Positions 1 to 12,300 of a DNA stretch of 35,150 nt are shown one piece after another. Position 1 is the stretch's first letter. Each line of letters begins with the position of its first letter. Made by a program: the position numbers and the translations under genes. This stretch comes from an uncultured Clostridia bacterium (lineage in GTDB: Bacteria; Bacillota; Clostridia; Christensenellales; Borkfalkiaceae). Below the pieces are notes generated by a model. It did no database searches, was not told the origin of the DNA, and saw nothing but the letters and a program-made list of their open reading frames with translations. The DNA lies in assembly GCA_947630365.1 (NCBI GenBank), contig CANRHI010000010.1, forward strand, positions 1 through 35,150. Reading direction: 5' to 3'.

Positions 1-1
1 G

Positions 2-1030
2 CTTCTCGACAGCAACGACGAGCCGCCCGAGGACACGGGCTTCCTCAAGATCGACGACGAAACTTGCGCCGGCTATTACATCGTGTTCGATTTGAGCCTT
101 CGCGCCACCGAGGCGATGGATGTATACCTCGGCGCGGGGTCGGCCGTGACCCCCGTGGAGCCCATTACAGACCAGCTCCAATACGACCGCCAGTCCCTCT
201 ACGGGGAATTCAGTGCGGACGCCATCGCGGGGGCGGCGCGCATCGCCATCCTCGAAGTGACCGAGGAGGAGGGCGCGGAGACGGAGACCCTCAAACAGGT
301 TTGGATCCCCAACCCCGGCTATGAGCTGTATTACGACGCGGAGGGCAAGGCGCAGATCAAGCTCTCCGGGACGGGGGAAGAGCAGTACTCCTACTATACC
401 TCTGCGGAGGACGGCGATGACGGAGAAGTCATCAAAGAGGTCCCCTACGGCCCCGAGGACTATGTGAAGTACGTCAACGTGGGGACGAGCGGGCTCGCCA
501 AGCCCGCGAGCGCCGTGGAAGGGGGAGAGAGCACCCCCGCAATGGCAAACGGCGCCCCCGTGCTCTGCAGTTTTGCGAGCGGGGAGGAAGTAAAGCATCT
601 CCGCGTGCGCATTTGGTTCGAAGGCACCGACCGCGAGGCGGATAAGGCGCTCAACGGCGGGCTCGTCGACTATTCGCTGCAGCTCGTCGGCATCCACAAG
701 GAAAATTGCCCCGACGACCGCACGGAGGCTCTCGACAAGGTCACGGGCGAATGGGGCAACGGCGGCTATAAGCTCTTCTACGATGAGAACGCAAACGGCT
801 CCCGTCAGGAGACCGAGAGCGAGAAGTGGGTCAACGACGCGGCAGAGGGCGCCATGCCCTACGGCGAGCTGATCTATTCTACCGACGGCAGGACATGGAC
901 GAATGTCGATCCGACGGCGGGCACGGGCGGCCATGCCTTTACCGCGGGCACTTACTACGTCAAATTCCGCGAAACGGCGACGGAAAAGGAGAGCACGGTC
1001 CGCGTGCTCGAGTTGGAACGCCATACATAA
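2..1030 (+). CDS. SipW-type exported surface protein, 3' part only
   Basis: The reading frame is open to the left edge, so the true start and any signal peptide lie outside the window; the GTG at 83 is only an internal codon. The visible 342 residues contain no family I can name with certainty. Near the middle is VRIWFEGTDREADKAL, which matches LRIWLEGQDRNCTDAL in the next gene; this RIW-EG-D block is typical of proteins carrying SipW-dependent (TasA/camelysin-like) signals. The C-terminal about 60 residues (STDGRTWTNVDP, then GTYYVKFRE) resemble the short beta-sandwich modules of Gram-positive surface proteins. It ends 66 nt before a gene for a related protein and is probably part of the same operon as the SipW peptidase. 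Inference: a cell-surface or matrix component. The family assignment rests on one shared motif and on context. Confidence 0.6.
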   Translation, partial: LLDSNDEPPEDTGFLKIDDETCAGYYIVFDLSLRATEAMDVYLGAGSAVTPVEPITDQLQYDRQSLYGEFSADAIAGAARIAILEVTEEEGAETETLKQVWIPNPGYELYYDAEGKAQIKLSGTGEEQYSYYTSAEDGDDGEVIKEVPYGPEDYVKYVNVGTSGLAKPASAVEGGESTPAMANGAPVLCSFASGEEVKHLRVRIWFEGTDREADKALNGGLVDYSLQLVGIHKENCPDDRTEALDKVTGEWGNGGYKLFYDENANGSRQETESEKWVNDAAEGAMPYGELIYSTDGRTWTNVDPTAGTGGHAFTAGTYYVKFRETATEKESTVRVLELERHT

Positions 1031-1055
1031 TTTACAAACAGAGTAAGAAAGAGGC

Positions 1056-1076
1056 TTCCCGTAAGTTAAGCGGGAA
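1056..1076 (+). other. small hairpin between two surface-protein genes
   Basis: TTCCCG (1056-1061) and CGGGAA (1071-1076) form a 6-bp stem with a 9-nt loop, just upstream of the Shine-Dalgarno of the next gene. There is no T-run, so it is not an intrinsic terminator. It could affect translation or mRNA stability, but it is short and may be chance. Confidence 0.25.
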
Positions 1077-1096
1077 CACCGAGAAGGAGAAGGGAT

Positions 1097-2116
1097 ATGC
1101 GTAAGAAAACGAATACGTTTACCGCATTGTTCAAGCCGATAGCGATGCTATTGGTCCTTATCCTTTTGCTCACGGCGACGAGCTATGCGTGGATCAAGCG
1201 CAATTGGCAGCCGACCATCGAGGAAAAAGAGCTCACCGTGAGCACGGGCGGATCGCTCGCCTTCAAATTGAGCAACAGCTCCGCCGCAACGACGTATTTC
1301 TCCATCAACGACGCCTTCCCCAACTACAGGGGGGACTTCCAGCTGCAGCCCATCAGCAGCCTCAGCGGCGACGGGACGGATTTCTTCAACATCAACCGCA
1401 CGGGGGACGGCAGCGGCAAGGCGACCTTCCAAAAGGCGTTTACGTCGATGGATTCGGCGCACAACTACGGGTATATCGAAGTCAGTTTCCTCATCGTGAG
1501 CAACGAAGCGGATATCTATGCCGACAATTCGGGGCGGTGGACCCGCTTCGTCTACATCGACCCCGAATCCGTCCTCGCGGACTCGTTGGAGATCCCCGGC
1601 TCGAGCGCGGCGGACGCCCTTCGCATCTCGATCACTTCGGCGGGGAATACGGGCTCCGAAACGCAGACCATCCTCCTTTGGAACAGAAAGGAGGGCACCG
1701 AGGCGGCAAAAGAGGCGCATATCGCCGTCAATCCCCATTTCAACGGCGGGGACAGAGACAATGCGAACAACTTCTCTTCGCACGGGAAGGAAGTGCCCGA
1801 CGATCAGTTTGAATTTGACGAGAGCATCCATGCGAAGAACGAAAATATAAAGCCGCTCGACTACTATTGCGGTTACAATAAGAATAAGGAAACTTGGGAG
1901 ATCGACTATACGTCGCCCAACCCCGAGGAGCGGTGTCTCTTCTCGATCGCGGCGGGCGACACCAAGACGGTCGTCTTGCGCATTTGGCTGGAGGGGCAGG
2001 ACAGAAACTGCACGGACGCGCTTGCGGCGCGCCAGATCGACCTCAAGCTCATCTTCGATTCCTATCTCTACGATAACCAAGAAAAGAAAGTCGTCACGGA
2101 AATGACGGGTGAGTGA
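1097..2116 (+). CDS. TasA/camelysin-like protein with SipW-type signal
   Basis: A 339-residue exported protein. The ATG follows a good ribosome site (AAGGAGAAGGGAT). The N-terminus is basic (MRKK), then a hydrophobic helix (about residues 13-29) ending SYAWIK, with likely cleavage after Ala31. This [ST]-[YLF]-A-W pattern recurs in the other exported proteins of the operon and resembles the SipW-dependent signals of TasA and CalY. The mature part is polar and beta-rich, and near the C-terminus carries LRIWLEGQDRNCTDAL, shared with the gene before it. There is no sorting motif or C-terminal membrane anchor. Known of the family: substrates of SipW peptidases often form fibres or matrix. Inference: a surface or fibre subunit processed by the peptidase at 2795. 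Sequence divergence from TasA is large, so the exact role is open. Confidence 0.65.
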   Translation: MRKKTNTFTALFKPIAMLLVLILLLTATSYAWIKRNWQPTIEEKELTVSTGGSLAFKLSNSSAATTYFSINDAFPNYRGDFQLQPISSLSGDGTDFFNINRTGDGSGKATFQKAFTSMDSAHNYGYIEVSFLIVSNEADIYADNSGRWTRFVYIDPESVLADSLEIPGSSAADALRISITSAGNTGSETQTILLWNRKEGTEAAKEAHIAVNPHFNGGDRDNANNFSSHGKEVPDDQFEFDESIHAKNENIKPLDYYCGYNKNKETWEIDYTSPNPEERCLFSIAAGDTKTVVLRIWLEGQDRNCTDALAARQIDLKLIFDSYLYDNQEKKVVTEMTGE

Positions 2117-2118
2117 TC

Positions 2119-2793
2119 ATGAAGAAGTATCTCGTGCATATCTTCACCATCGTCTGCACGGTGCTCGCGCTCATCACCTCCACGCTCGCATGGATGCTCG
2201 GAAACCAAGAGACGCAGTTCGTCGGCTCCTTCGGTATGGACTTCGGGCGGGACGAGGAGGACAATCACCTCTACGTCGTCTCCCAAGATCTGAGCTTCGA
2301 GGTGCTCGTGCAGGACACGGAGGGCGTCTACGAGCCCTTCGATAAATACACCTTCGACGAAGCCGTCCCGGGGAAGATCATCCCCTTCGAGATCCGCTTC
2401 TACAACAGCGCCGGGCGCGTCGTCTCCCTCGACCTCTCGCTTTCGGGCATCACCTCCAAGGATAGAGAGGGAAATATCTTCTCCGTGGAAGATGAGGACG
2501 GGCAGGTGATCACGCTCATCCACCATACCTTCGTCAGCCTCATGAGCGATGCAGACTTCACGCAAGGCGTCTCCGCCGTCGAGGAGTACAAGTGCCTCGG
2601 AGACGGGCTCACGGGCGCCCCGGGGGAGGAAGGGCATTCCCTCGTCGTCGTGCCGAATATGCAGATCCCCAAACCGGAAGTCGAAGGCACGCCCTATGTG
2701 ATGCACTGCTACTTCCTCGTGGACGGCAGCGTGGACTCGCACTTTCAGGATGTGACGCTCGAGATCGGCAACTTCATCGCATCCATCCATTGA
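2119..2793 (+). CDS. small exported protein with SipW-type signal
   Basis: A 224-residue protein starting at ATG 2119; an in-frame GTG at 2113 overlaps the previous stop (2114-2116) and is less likely because MKKY at 2119 gives a conventional basic signal start. The hydrophobic stretch (residues 5-23) ends STLAWMLG, so cleavage is predicted after Ala24, in the same [ST]-[YLF]-A-W context as its neighbours. The mature part begins with a TasA-like short linker and then a beta-rich domain with a phrase (FEIRFYNSAGRVVSLDLSLS) that suggests an extracellular beta-sandwich. It is 2 nt after the gene upstream and 1 nt before the signal peptidase, so translation is likely coupled. Inference: a minor surface or fibre component or accessory to the larger substrates. 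No specific family recognised. Confidence 0.6.
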   Translation: MKKYLVHIFTIVCTVLALITSTLAWMLGNQETQFVGSFGMDFGRDEEDNHLYVVSQDLSFEVLVQDTEGVYEPFDKYTFDEAVPGKIIPFEIRFYNSAGRVVSLDLSLSGITSKDREGNIFSVEDEDGQVITLIHHTFVSLMSDADFTQGVSAVEEYKCLGDGLTGAPGEEGHSLVVVPNMQIPKPEVEGTPYVMHCYFLVDGSVDSHFQDVTLEIGNFIASIH

Positions 2794-2794
2794 C

Positions 2795-3352
2795 ATGAAA
2801 AAAGTTTTGGGCAAAATCGTCGGCGTCCTGATGGTCGTCGGCATCGTGTTAGAGGTCATCCTCATCGCCTTCATCCTCGTCATGCGGCTCTCGGACGAGA
2901 CGCCTTCGCTCTTCGGATATAACATTTTCGTCGTATCCACGGGCTCGATGGAGCCCGAGCTCGGCGTCGGGGACGTCATCGTCTGCCGCAGCTACGACGG
3001 GGGCGAGCTGAACAAGGGGGACGTCGTCACCTACCTCGGCAAAGAGGGGGAAATGCGCGGCAAGCTCATCACGCACAAGATCGTGTCGGTGAGCGGCGAA
3101 GGGGAGGACCGCGTGATCGTGACGCAAGGCGTTGCCAATCCCGTCGCCGACCCCGCCATTGCGCCGTCGGACGTGAAGGCAGTGTTCGTCTATCGGACCG
3201 TTCTCATCGGTCCCATCTATAAGGTCATAACCAACATTTGGGGATTTATTTTCCTCATCGTGCTGCCGATATTGGCAGTGATCGCAAGCGAGATCGTGAA
3301 TCTCGTGAAGGAATGGAAGCATTCGAAGGAGGAGCAAAGCGATGAGCCTTAA
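2795..3352 (+). CDS. sipW: SipW-type (ER-type) signal peptidase I
   Basis: A 185-residue membrane serine protease that removes signal peptides from exported substrates. It has an N-terminal membrane helix (about residues 8-30), the catalytic serine block STGSMEP (Ser51), and THKIVSV with His94 where bacterial type I peptidases have lysine. The His marks the archaeal/eukaryotic ER-type clade that includes SipW of Bacillus subtilis. A conserved acidic residue follows in GVANPVADP (Asp119). A second hydrophobic helix (about 149-169) anchors the C-terminus, giving two membrane passes. The ATG is 1 nt after the previous stop, and its 3' end overlaps the giant LRR gene by 11 nt. Family knowledge: SipW peptidases are usually encoded next to their TasA-like substrates. 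Here at least three proteins with a matching cleavage context flank it, so a dedicated processing role is a strong inference. Confidence 0.93.
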   Translation: MKKVLGKIVGVLMVVGIVLEVILIAFILVMRLSDETPSLFGYNIFVVSTGSMEPELGVGDVIVCRSYDGGELNKGDVVTYLGKEGEMRGKLITHKIVSVSGEGEDRVIVTQGVANPVADPAIAPSDVKAVFVYRTVLIGPIYKVITNIWGFIFLIVLPILAVIASEIVNLVKEWKHSKEEQSDEP

Positions 3353-6300
3353 AGAGCATGGCCACGGCTTCACCAAGAGGACAAAGCTGATTTGTCTTAT
3401 CGTTTGTTCTGTTTTGCTTGTCGCGTCCATCGTCGGGGCGACGTTTGCATGGTTCCGCGGGGTGATCTCCGCGCCGGGCGGCGAGGTGCACACCGCCAAG
3501 ATCAGCGTGAGCTCGGTCGGCTATTCGGTCTCGGGAACGAGCGTAGACCCCGCGTCGCAAACGGGCGGTTTCGGCTATCAAAATATCTACAAGGGCAAGT
3601 TGGACGGCACCAACGCCGTCGCACGGCGGGTAGAAAATAAAGTTGCCTCCTTGGGGCAGACTTCCATCGTCGGAAAGGACGACATGTACACCGCGCTCTA
3701 CATCGTGAAACGAGACTTGAAGAGCGTGGATATCGACGTGCAATTCACCTTCACCATCGAAAATCCCGACGACGACCTCGCGGGATTCACCTACTATTTG
3801 GCAAACGTAACGGACGAGGTCGACCTTTCGGGCATCACCCTGCCCGAGATCTCGGGCGACGATACGCCCGTAAACGTCGATTCCGTCGATGGCCTCAAGG
3901 ATCGATTGGACGCCTATTTGAAGAGCGACCAAGGGCAGATCAACGAGGAGGAATTCAACCGCTCGCCCAAGCAGCTTGCCAACCTCGGCGGCGACTTTTC
4001 CCGCGGGACCATCACGGCGGCCGGCGAGAAGGACTACGCCGTCATCCGCCTCAGCGTAAAGCGCGGCGATACGACGGAGAACCTCCCCCAATATACCGAT
4101 AAAAACTACATCATCAACGGCGAGCTCACCGTGGCGCAGGTGGGGGCGTTGAGCGGAGAACCCGCCGGCAACGTCCACGACGTGTACAACCTCGGCGACT
4201 TGCAGAAAGCCCTCAAGGAGTATGTCTCGGGAGACAGGATCCGCATCCTTTCGTCCATCTCCGTCTCGGGCGACGTCAACTTCCCCCGCCCCGTCACCGT
4301 GGAGGTCATAAGCAGCACGTTCACCGTCCGCGGGAATCTGCGCTTCACCTATGCGTATGAAGGGACGTATAAGCTCGACCTCACGCAGACCGGGCAGCTC
4401 GTCGTCGCGCAGGAAGGCGGCGCCGGCGGCAATTTCTACATGGATACGCCGCAGTGCAAGGTAGACCTCGTCGGCTCGGGCAGCCGGGAGCCGAGCGCGG
4501 GCGACATTTACCTCACGGGCGACGTGCGGGCGAATGTCAGCTTCGAGGAAGGGCGCGGGCTCACCGTCTCGCGTACCACCATTTACAATACGAATACGGC
4601 GGAGATCCCGAGCTCCGCGGCGGCGAAGGGCATTCTGCTCATGGATCGGAGCCGCCTCATGCTCTCGGCGAACAGCTACCTCGCGTCGGTCGAGGAGTAC
4701 ACCTTCAACGATCCCTCTGCGGGCGCTCACGATGTCTGCTCGGAGATCGCCATCGTCAACTACGGCGAGATCGGCAGGATCGACCTCTGGGATATGAATC
4801 ATTTCACGGAGGAACAGGAAGCTCAGATCGACCACCCGCAGATCTATATCGAAAACCACAGCGTCGTCGGCACGGTGCGCCTTCCCATTTGGTCGGTAAA
4901 GTGGATCGTCCAAGAGGGCGGGCACACGGGCAACACCCGCATCATCTGCTACCTCGGCGCCGAGCTCAAGGTCGTCGAGGGAAGCCCCTTCCAAGATGAA
5001 CATGTCGAACGCATGGGCATGGATACCGACCCCATCGTCCCGCTCAATGCGGAGGGCGAGCAGGAGACGCAAGATAGCCTTATTACGGGCTTCAGAGTCA
5101 ATTACTATGTCCGCGATGAAGAGGAAGCGAGCGACCTTTCCATCGAATTGCGTTTCGACCAGTGGCTCAACGGCGAAGATTGGGCGCAGGGGCAGAGGCA
5201 CTCCGTCGATTTCTCTCAAATCGACTATTTGGAGGTCCTCTGCTACGGCTTGCCGCTCGACGAGGAGGACTACGCCTACATTCAGGGCGTGGAAAAAATT
5301 ACTTCCGCAAACAAGCGCTCGGATAGCTTGGGCTTCCCCAATTTGGTGACGCTCGACCTCTCGGAGGCGAATTCGGTGGGCGGGACGACGCCCGACCGCG
5401 CCTTCTGCTATTTGGAACACCTCCAAAATCTCGACTTGCCCGAGGCGGATACGTCGCTCGGCAGCCTTACGTCGGGCAGGGTGCAGCTGTTCCATGTGAA
5501 TGCTCCCATCGCCGAGCTGTACCTTCCCGAGACGTACACGCAGGTCAACACCTATCTGCTTCGGAACATCCACTATCTGCACATTCTCAACACGAGCAAT
5601 GTCGTCATTTTGTACGACCGCATCTACAGTTATTACGTCAACATCCTTCTTCCCAGCGACGCGATGGTGGAACAGTACCGCACGGCGAAGGGCTCCGTCG
5701 GGGATGATTATATCAATTATCCGTGGAAGTTTGCCCTCGAGGGCACGCACTACGGGCACTACTTTGTCAACCTCGACGAAGGGAGCATGACCGCGCAGAT
5801 CACCGCGGTGGACCGCTTCGCCTTCCCGGGCGCGACGAACGGCATCGGCGAATTTACGGAGGAAGCACAGACGAAGGAAAGCAGCGGCGTAAACGGTGTT
5901 TCCTTCAATTTCGACGCCATCGCCATAGACGGAAGGCAATTCACCGTCACGAGCATCTACAGCTACGCCTTCTATCGGATGATCAAGGACCTCCCGAGCA
6001 TCACCTTTTCCGAGGCGGACACTCTCGAGATCGGCTATCGCGCCTTCTACGACTTGACGGTCGGCGAGCTCATTTTCAGAAATCCGTCGGCACAGGTCAC
6101 GCTCGGCGAGCAGGCCTTCTACCGCAACGATAACGCCACGGGCATCTCGGGAGAGGTGCAATTCCTCGGCACCGTCACGATGGAAAAGGAGGCGTTCCGC
6201 AGGAACACCCTCACCAAGCTCACCGTGAACAACGCCGACATCGGGGAAAGCACCATGCGCGAGTGCGCCAATTTGACGGCGGTAGTGGCAACGGGCAATC

Positions 6301-9300
6301 TCACGACGGGGCTCAATTCGTTCTATCAAGACCCCGCGCTTGTCTCCGTTGCGATCGCAGGGGAAGCCCACATCGGCAGGGCGAGCTTTTACGACTGCAA
6401 CCAGCTCGTCACCTTCACCGCGGAAGGCGAAGGGGAGATCGAGCGCGCGGCGCTGCAAAGCTGCGAGAAATTGGTCTCCGCCATCTGTCCGAAGGTGACG
6501 CGCCTCGGCACTTATGCCCTGTGCGACAATCCTTCCCTCCTCTTGGTAGACTTTCCTTCCCTCGTGAGCGCGCGGTATTCGCTGACGGGGTGTAAGTCGT
6601 TGCAATTTATTCGCACGGGCATCATTTCCCAGCACGACGTCGACGTGACGGGCGAGCTCGACGACGGTGCGAACTACAACTATGTGATCGGCAACAGCGA
6701 CCCTGTACGCTTGCACCTCATCACGGCGTCTGCCGACAATCAAGAAAATATCTCGCTTTCGGATGTCTACACCCTTTATTGGAGAGATGCCAACACCGTG
6801 GCGTATCAGATGCGCGTTCCGATGCCCGATTGGCTGTATCAGTTGTATCTTTCCACGCCGTCCGGTGTGACGAGCAAGTATACAAGCAGATTGGCGTTCG
6901 CTCACAATACGGACGACGCGGGGTATGAGGATTGGCGGTATTGCCGCTACCAAGGCGGGGAGCTCGTCGAATGCGAGCCCTACAAGCTCGACGAGGTCGA
7001 CGGCGTTTGGACGCTCACCCTTCCCGATTACGTGTTCTATTCCAAAAACGGCGTCACGAAGATCGTCGCTTGCGTCGGCGCGACCACGGCGGACTGGGGA
7101 GATGCGGAAACGGATACCTTCACCGTCCCCGGGACGATCAAGGGGAATGACGGCGACCTGACCGTGACCGTCGTCGGCGACAATTCCTTCACCCTGACGG
7201 CTGTCACGCAGAAGAACCTCGTGTTCCCCGAGAGCATCGAGAAGATCGAGGACCGCGCCTTCTACATCATGCGCGACCCGGGCGCCAGCCGCGGCGAGAT
7301 CAGATACGACTTCGAAAAGGTCGAGATGACGGGCGTGACCGAGATCGGCTCGGAGGCGTTTTACGTCTATAAGCACAGTGCCATGCTCGATTTCGGCTTT
7401 AAGGAGCTCATTGCGCCCAGCGTGCGGAAGATCGGCTTCCGCGCCTTCCGCTACAACGATCTCTACACCCTGTATATGCCCGAAGTCGTGGAGATCGGCT
7501 ACGAGGCGTTCTACGAAAATAGCAACCTGTACTCCGCGTACATTCCCAAATTCGAGCGGGAGAACAACACGGATGTCACTCTTTCGGGCAACCAATTCGG
7601 CTTGTGCAACAATTTGCGCTTTGCCTTTGTGGGTCCTCTCGCGCGCATAAACGGCAATTTCATTCCCGACTATACCGCTATCTTTATCAACGCAAGCCAA
7701 GCGGCCACCACGACGGAGGCGTTCAATGTCCCCGGGAACGGGATCCAGCGGTATTTCCTGTATTATCCCACGGAGGCAACGGACTACGATCGCTACGTCG
7801 GGCTCACGACGCCGGATTACACCTCGATGCTCGTCGGCGCCAATCCGTTTGAGGAAGATTATCTCTTCGGCAACCAAGAGGGGAAGAAGATCGAATTTAC
7901 CGACCTCTTCAAATACGAAACTTGGGCGGGCGAAAGCGTGACCGACGATACGCGCCCTTCCTACATCTATCGCCATTCGGGCGAGGAGCTCGTGCTCGTG
8001 AGCGCGCACGGCAAGCATACAGGCGAATACGAGGTCCCGGACAGAGTGGGCGACGAGACGGTAGACGTCATCGGTTGGACGTATAACACGACGCGCGAAG
8101 AGACGCCCGATACCCAAAAGCACTACTTCGATTCCGCCTTCTCCAGCTGCGACCTTTCCACGGTCACCCATCTCACCTTCGGCGACGAGATCTCTCGCAT
8201 CGCCCTGCACGGGATCGGATGGTGGGCTACCACGAATACATATTGCTTGGGCAGGGTCTCCGTGAATACCAACGGCGACAGCTGCATCGTCGATATTTCC
8301 AATGTGGAGCATATCGGGGATTACGCTTTCCATGCGACCAACGTTACCAAGCTCATGAGCGAGGATACCGTCATGGACTTCGGTACATATTGCTTTTCCG
8401 ATTGCTCCAAACTCACGGAAATCGACTTTCCGAATGCAACGAGCTTCGGCGGAGCTTTGCTCGAAAACGGCAATGTGGACGAGACGAAGGAATTCTGCGT
8501 TTTCCAAACTTGCACGATGCTCACGAAGGTCAGCTTGCCCGCCGCGGAGACGCTCTACGGGCTCCTTCGCGACTGCGACGCCCTCGAGAGCATAGAGGCG
8601 CCCCATCTCAAGACCGCCCACTACTCGTTCTCGAGCTGCGCCGTGCTCACGTCGGTTTCGCTCGGGACCGAGGCGACGGGCGACATGCTCCTTCGCGCCG
8701 CTTTCCGGAGCTGCCCTTCGTTGGTAGACGATAATGTCACGCTCGGCAACGATAAGCTCGATTCGCTCGTTTTCTCCGACCAATGTATTACGGGCATCAC
8801 GACGATGACGAAGTTGGAGCACAGCGTTCAATATGTGACGGAGCTCGCAGATAACGGGCTTCGCGAATGCGGTGCGGTGGAGGAGATCTATCTTCCGCGC
8901 GTGCGAAAGACCGGGGTGCTTGCAATCTATAACAACGATTCCCTGACGACGGTGCAGCTCGGCGGCGCAGAGATTGACGACGGCAATCATGTTACGGTCT
9001 CTGTCGGGAACAACTTGTTCGACAATTGCGGCGCACTCGTAACGCTCGACCTGCCCTATGTGCGGGTGGGCTCGGAAAACTGCTTCATCAATATCCCCAT
9101 TTTGGAGTCCATCAAGCTCACGGGCATCAAAGAGCTCGGCGAATCGCCCTTCTCGGGTTGCCCGCGTTTGGCGACGATCCAGCTCGGACCCGAAGAGGGG
9201 GAGGGGGATGCGGACAGCGAATTCACCGTTCCCGGCTCCGTTTTGAGCGGAACGATCGTCGAAAGCGTTACATGGGCGTATGCGACCGAGCTCGCCACGA

Positions 9301-12300
9301 GCGCGTTCGCCGGCTCCGCTCTCACCTCTGTCGATCTCCCGCGCGTGACAACCGTCGGGCGGCAGGCGTTCTACAATTGCAATTCGCTGAAAGGCGAAAA
9401 TGTTCACCTCGGGAGCGAGAAGATGGTTCTTGCGGGGAAGGGCGTCCATCTCGGCCCGGAGGCATTCTGGTCTTGCGAGGGCCTTGGCGATATCGAGTGG
9501 CCCTATATCACGTCGATAGACCAATATCACTGTTTCTTTGACGATGTGATGCCTCATATCAAATTGGAAAATTTGAAAGAGATCACCACCTACACCGCTG
9601 ACCGCGGAAGCTCGCCGTTCAACAACACCTACGAGATCGAAACGCTCGAAATGTCCAACCTCACCGTTTGGCCCGTGACGGGATTTCACGATCGCACCAA
9701 GGCGACGCTCACCACGGTGGATGTCTCCTCCCTTGTCGAGATGCCCTCGAGCGCATTCTCGGGCTGCAAAGTGTTGAGTACGGTGAAGGCGGACGGCACA
9801 GAGACCGTCGGCGGCAGCGCCTTCAACGGTTGCACGGGCTTGCAGACGATCGAGCTGAAAAGCGCGAGTGAAATCGGCAACAGCGCATTCAGCGGCTGCA
9901 CTGGGCTTACGTCCATTTCGTTGCCGCATGCCCACACCGTCGGCGAATCCGCATTTAACGGCACGAGCAACCTCGAAACGCTTACGCTCGGCAATCCCGA
10001 CATGCTCGACGAGAACGGCAACATCAAACCGGACGAGGGCGTTGCCCTTGCGGCACATGTGCTGTGGGATTCGGGGCTCAAGGAATTGAATTGCGACTAT
10101 GTGGTGAGCATGGCGCAGTATGCGCTGCGGAAAACGCGGCTCGAGACCGTCGTCCTGAACGGCATCAAGAGCATTGATTTCGACCTCTTCTATTTGGAAG
10201 TCGAGGGCTTGGGCATCAAGCATTTCGAGGCGAAAAAACTCGAAAGTTGGGCGAATTGCACCCTCAACCGCCATACGGGCTTGGAAGAGATCATCGTGCC
10301 CTCCTTAAAGGAGATCCCCGCGAGCTTCTGCAGCGGGCTCAAGAGCTTGACGGAGGCGGATATCTCCGGCGCCGAAAAGGTGGGGAACAATGCCTTCTTC
10401 AACTGCTCCGTGCTCTCAACGCTGAAGCTCGGCGAAGAGAGCCCCATCCAAACGGTCGGCTCGAGCGCCTTCAGCGGCTGTTCGCTCATCACAACGGTCG
10501 AACTTCCGAACGTGCAGACCGTCAGCGCGAGCGCCTTTGCGAACACGACCGCGCTGGAAACGCTCACCCTCGGCGCCGAAGGAAAGAGCGAAAACGTCTC
10601 CATCGACGGCGCCACCATCTTGAACGGAAGCGGGTTGAAGGAGCTTGACAGCGCCTTTGTGAAGAGCATCGTCGCGAGCGCGTTCAACGGCGCAAACCTC
10701 ACCACGCTCAAGCTCAACGGCATGGAGACCATCACCGTCTCCATCGGCGATAGCTCGTTCAAGACGCTCGAACATGTCGAGATGACCGGGCTCACTTTCC
10801 TGTCCGGCACCACGTTCCAATATCACACGGGCCTTCAAACCGCGTTGTTCCCGCTGCTCGAAGGCCTTCCCGCGAATTGCTTCAATGGCTGCGCGGTGCT
10901 ACGCACGGTCAACGTCGAGAGCGCGAAGGATATCGGCAGCAGCGCCTTCGACGGCTGTTCGGAAATCACGGAGATCGCTCTTCCGAACGTGCAGACCATC
11001 GCCGCGAGCGCCTTCGCGAATACGACGGCGCTCCAAACGCTTACCCTCGGCGACAAGAACAGGAGCAAGGAAGTCACCCTCGCGGGGACGGACATCTTTA
11101 GCGGAAGCGGGTTGCAGACGCTTGATAGCGAATATGTGAAGAGCGTCGTCGCGGGCGCGTTCAACGGTGCGAAGATCGTCACGCTCAAATTGAACGGGCT
11201 CGAGGGCATCGATTCCGCCATTTTCAACGCCACGTTTACGACGCTCGTCACCGTGGAAATGACAAAACTCACCTCGATGACGAACATCAACTTCAAGTCG
11301 CATGCGAATTTGCAATCGGTGAATTTCCAGTTGTTAGTTTCTGTCCCCGCCGACTGCTTCAACGGATGCACCTTGTTGGATACAGTTAACATCCTTTCGG
11401 CAACGAGCATTGGAAATTCAGCATTCAAGAATTGCGCTTCTCTCTCCGACTTGAGCGCAATGAGCATCGAGGACGTCGGGAGCGAGGCGTTCAGCGGATG
11501 TATCAACCTGAAAGTCACCTCGCTTTTCAAGACGGATAGAATCGAAACGATCGGCAGTTCTGCGTTTGCGGGGTGCTCGGCTCTCGAATCCATCGACCTC
11601 TCCTACGTGCAGACGATCGGCGCGAGCGCCTTCTCGGGCTGCGTGCTGTTGAACTCCGTGACGCTCGGCTCTGCCCGCTCTGTGCATGAGGTCGGCGAAG
11701 CGAATCGCTACGTGGAACTTGCAGGCGCCAATATCTTCTACGGGTGCACGGCGCTTACCACGCTCGAATCCGACTGGGTGAGCAATCTGAGCGCTGCGGA
11801 TATCTTCTCGGGCTCGAGCATTCAGCGGCTCGTGCTCAACGAAAAACTCACCGACGTCTCCTTCGCCAATGCGCTGCGGTGGAACGGTACGACTTCCGAC
11901 CTCCTATATGTCGAAATGGATTCGGTCACGGTCATGGATGCCACGAACAATTTCCCGAGCAGCAAGACCAAGCTTCAGACGCTCAAGCTTCCCAAGCTCA
12001 CGATCGTTCCGTCGAAGTTTATGCAGAACGCGGCTGCGCTCACAGAGGTCGATGTCAGCGGCGCGACGGTTGTAGAAAGCGATGCGTTCTCGGGCTGCAC
12101 CGCGCTCACCACGATCGACATCAGCAATGCGACCAACGTGGGCGCCTCGGCGTTCTCGGGTTGCGGCTCCCTTTCGACCGTCAAGCTGGAGGCTGTGACG
12201 GATATCGGCGCAAACGCCTTCCTGAATTGCGCCCGCCTCACGAATCTCACGGGAGAGCTTGCGAAAACGGATGAGGGCTTCAATACGCTTGCCTCCCTCG

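Noticed and set aside
3255..10274. Open frame of 2339 codons on the - strand, antisense to the giant LRR gene
   Set aside because: The + strand protein is a clear repeat protein with signal, ribosome site and operon context. The antisense translation is Arg/Asp/His/Val-rich without domains, as expected when GC-rich codons with avoided A/T in third position are read backwards.
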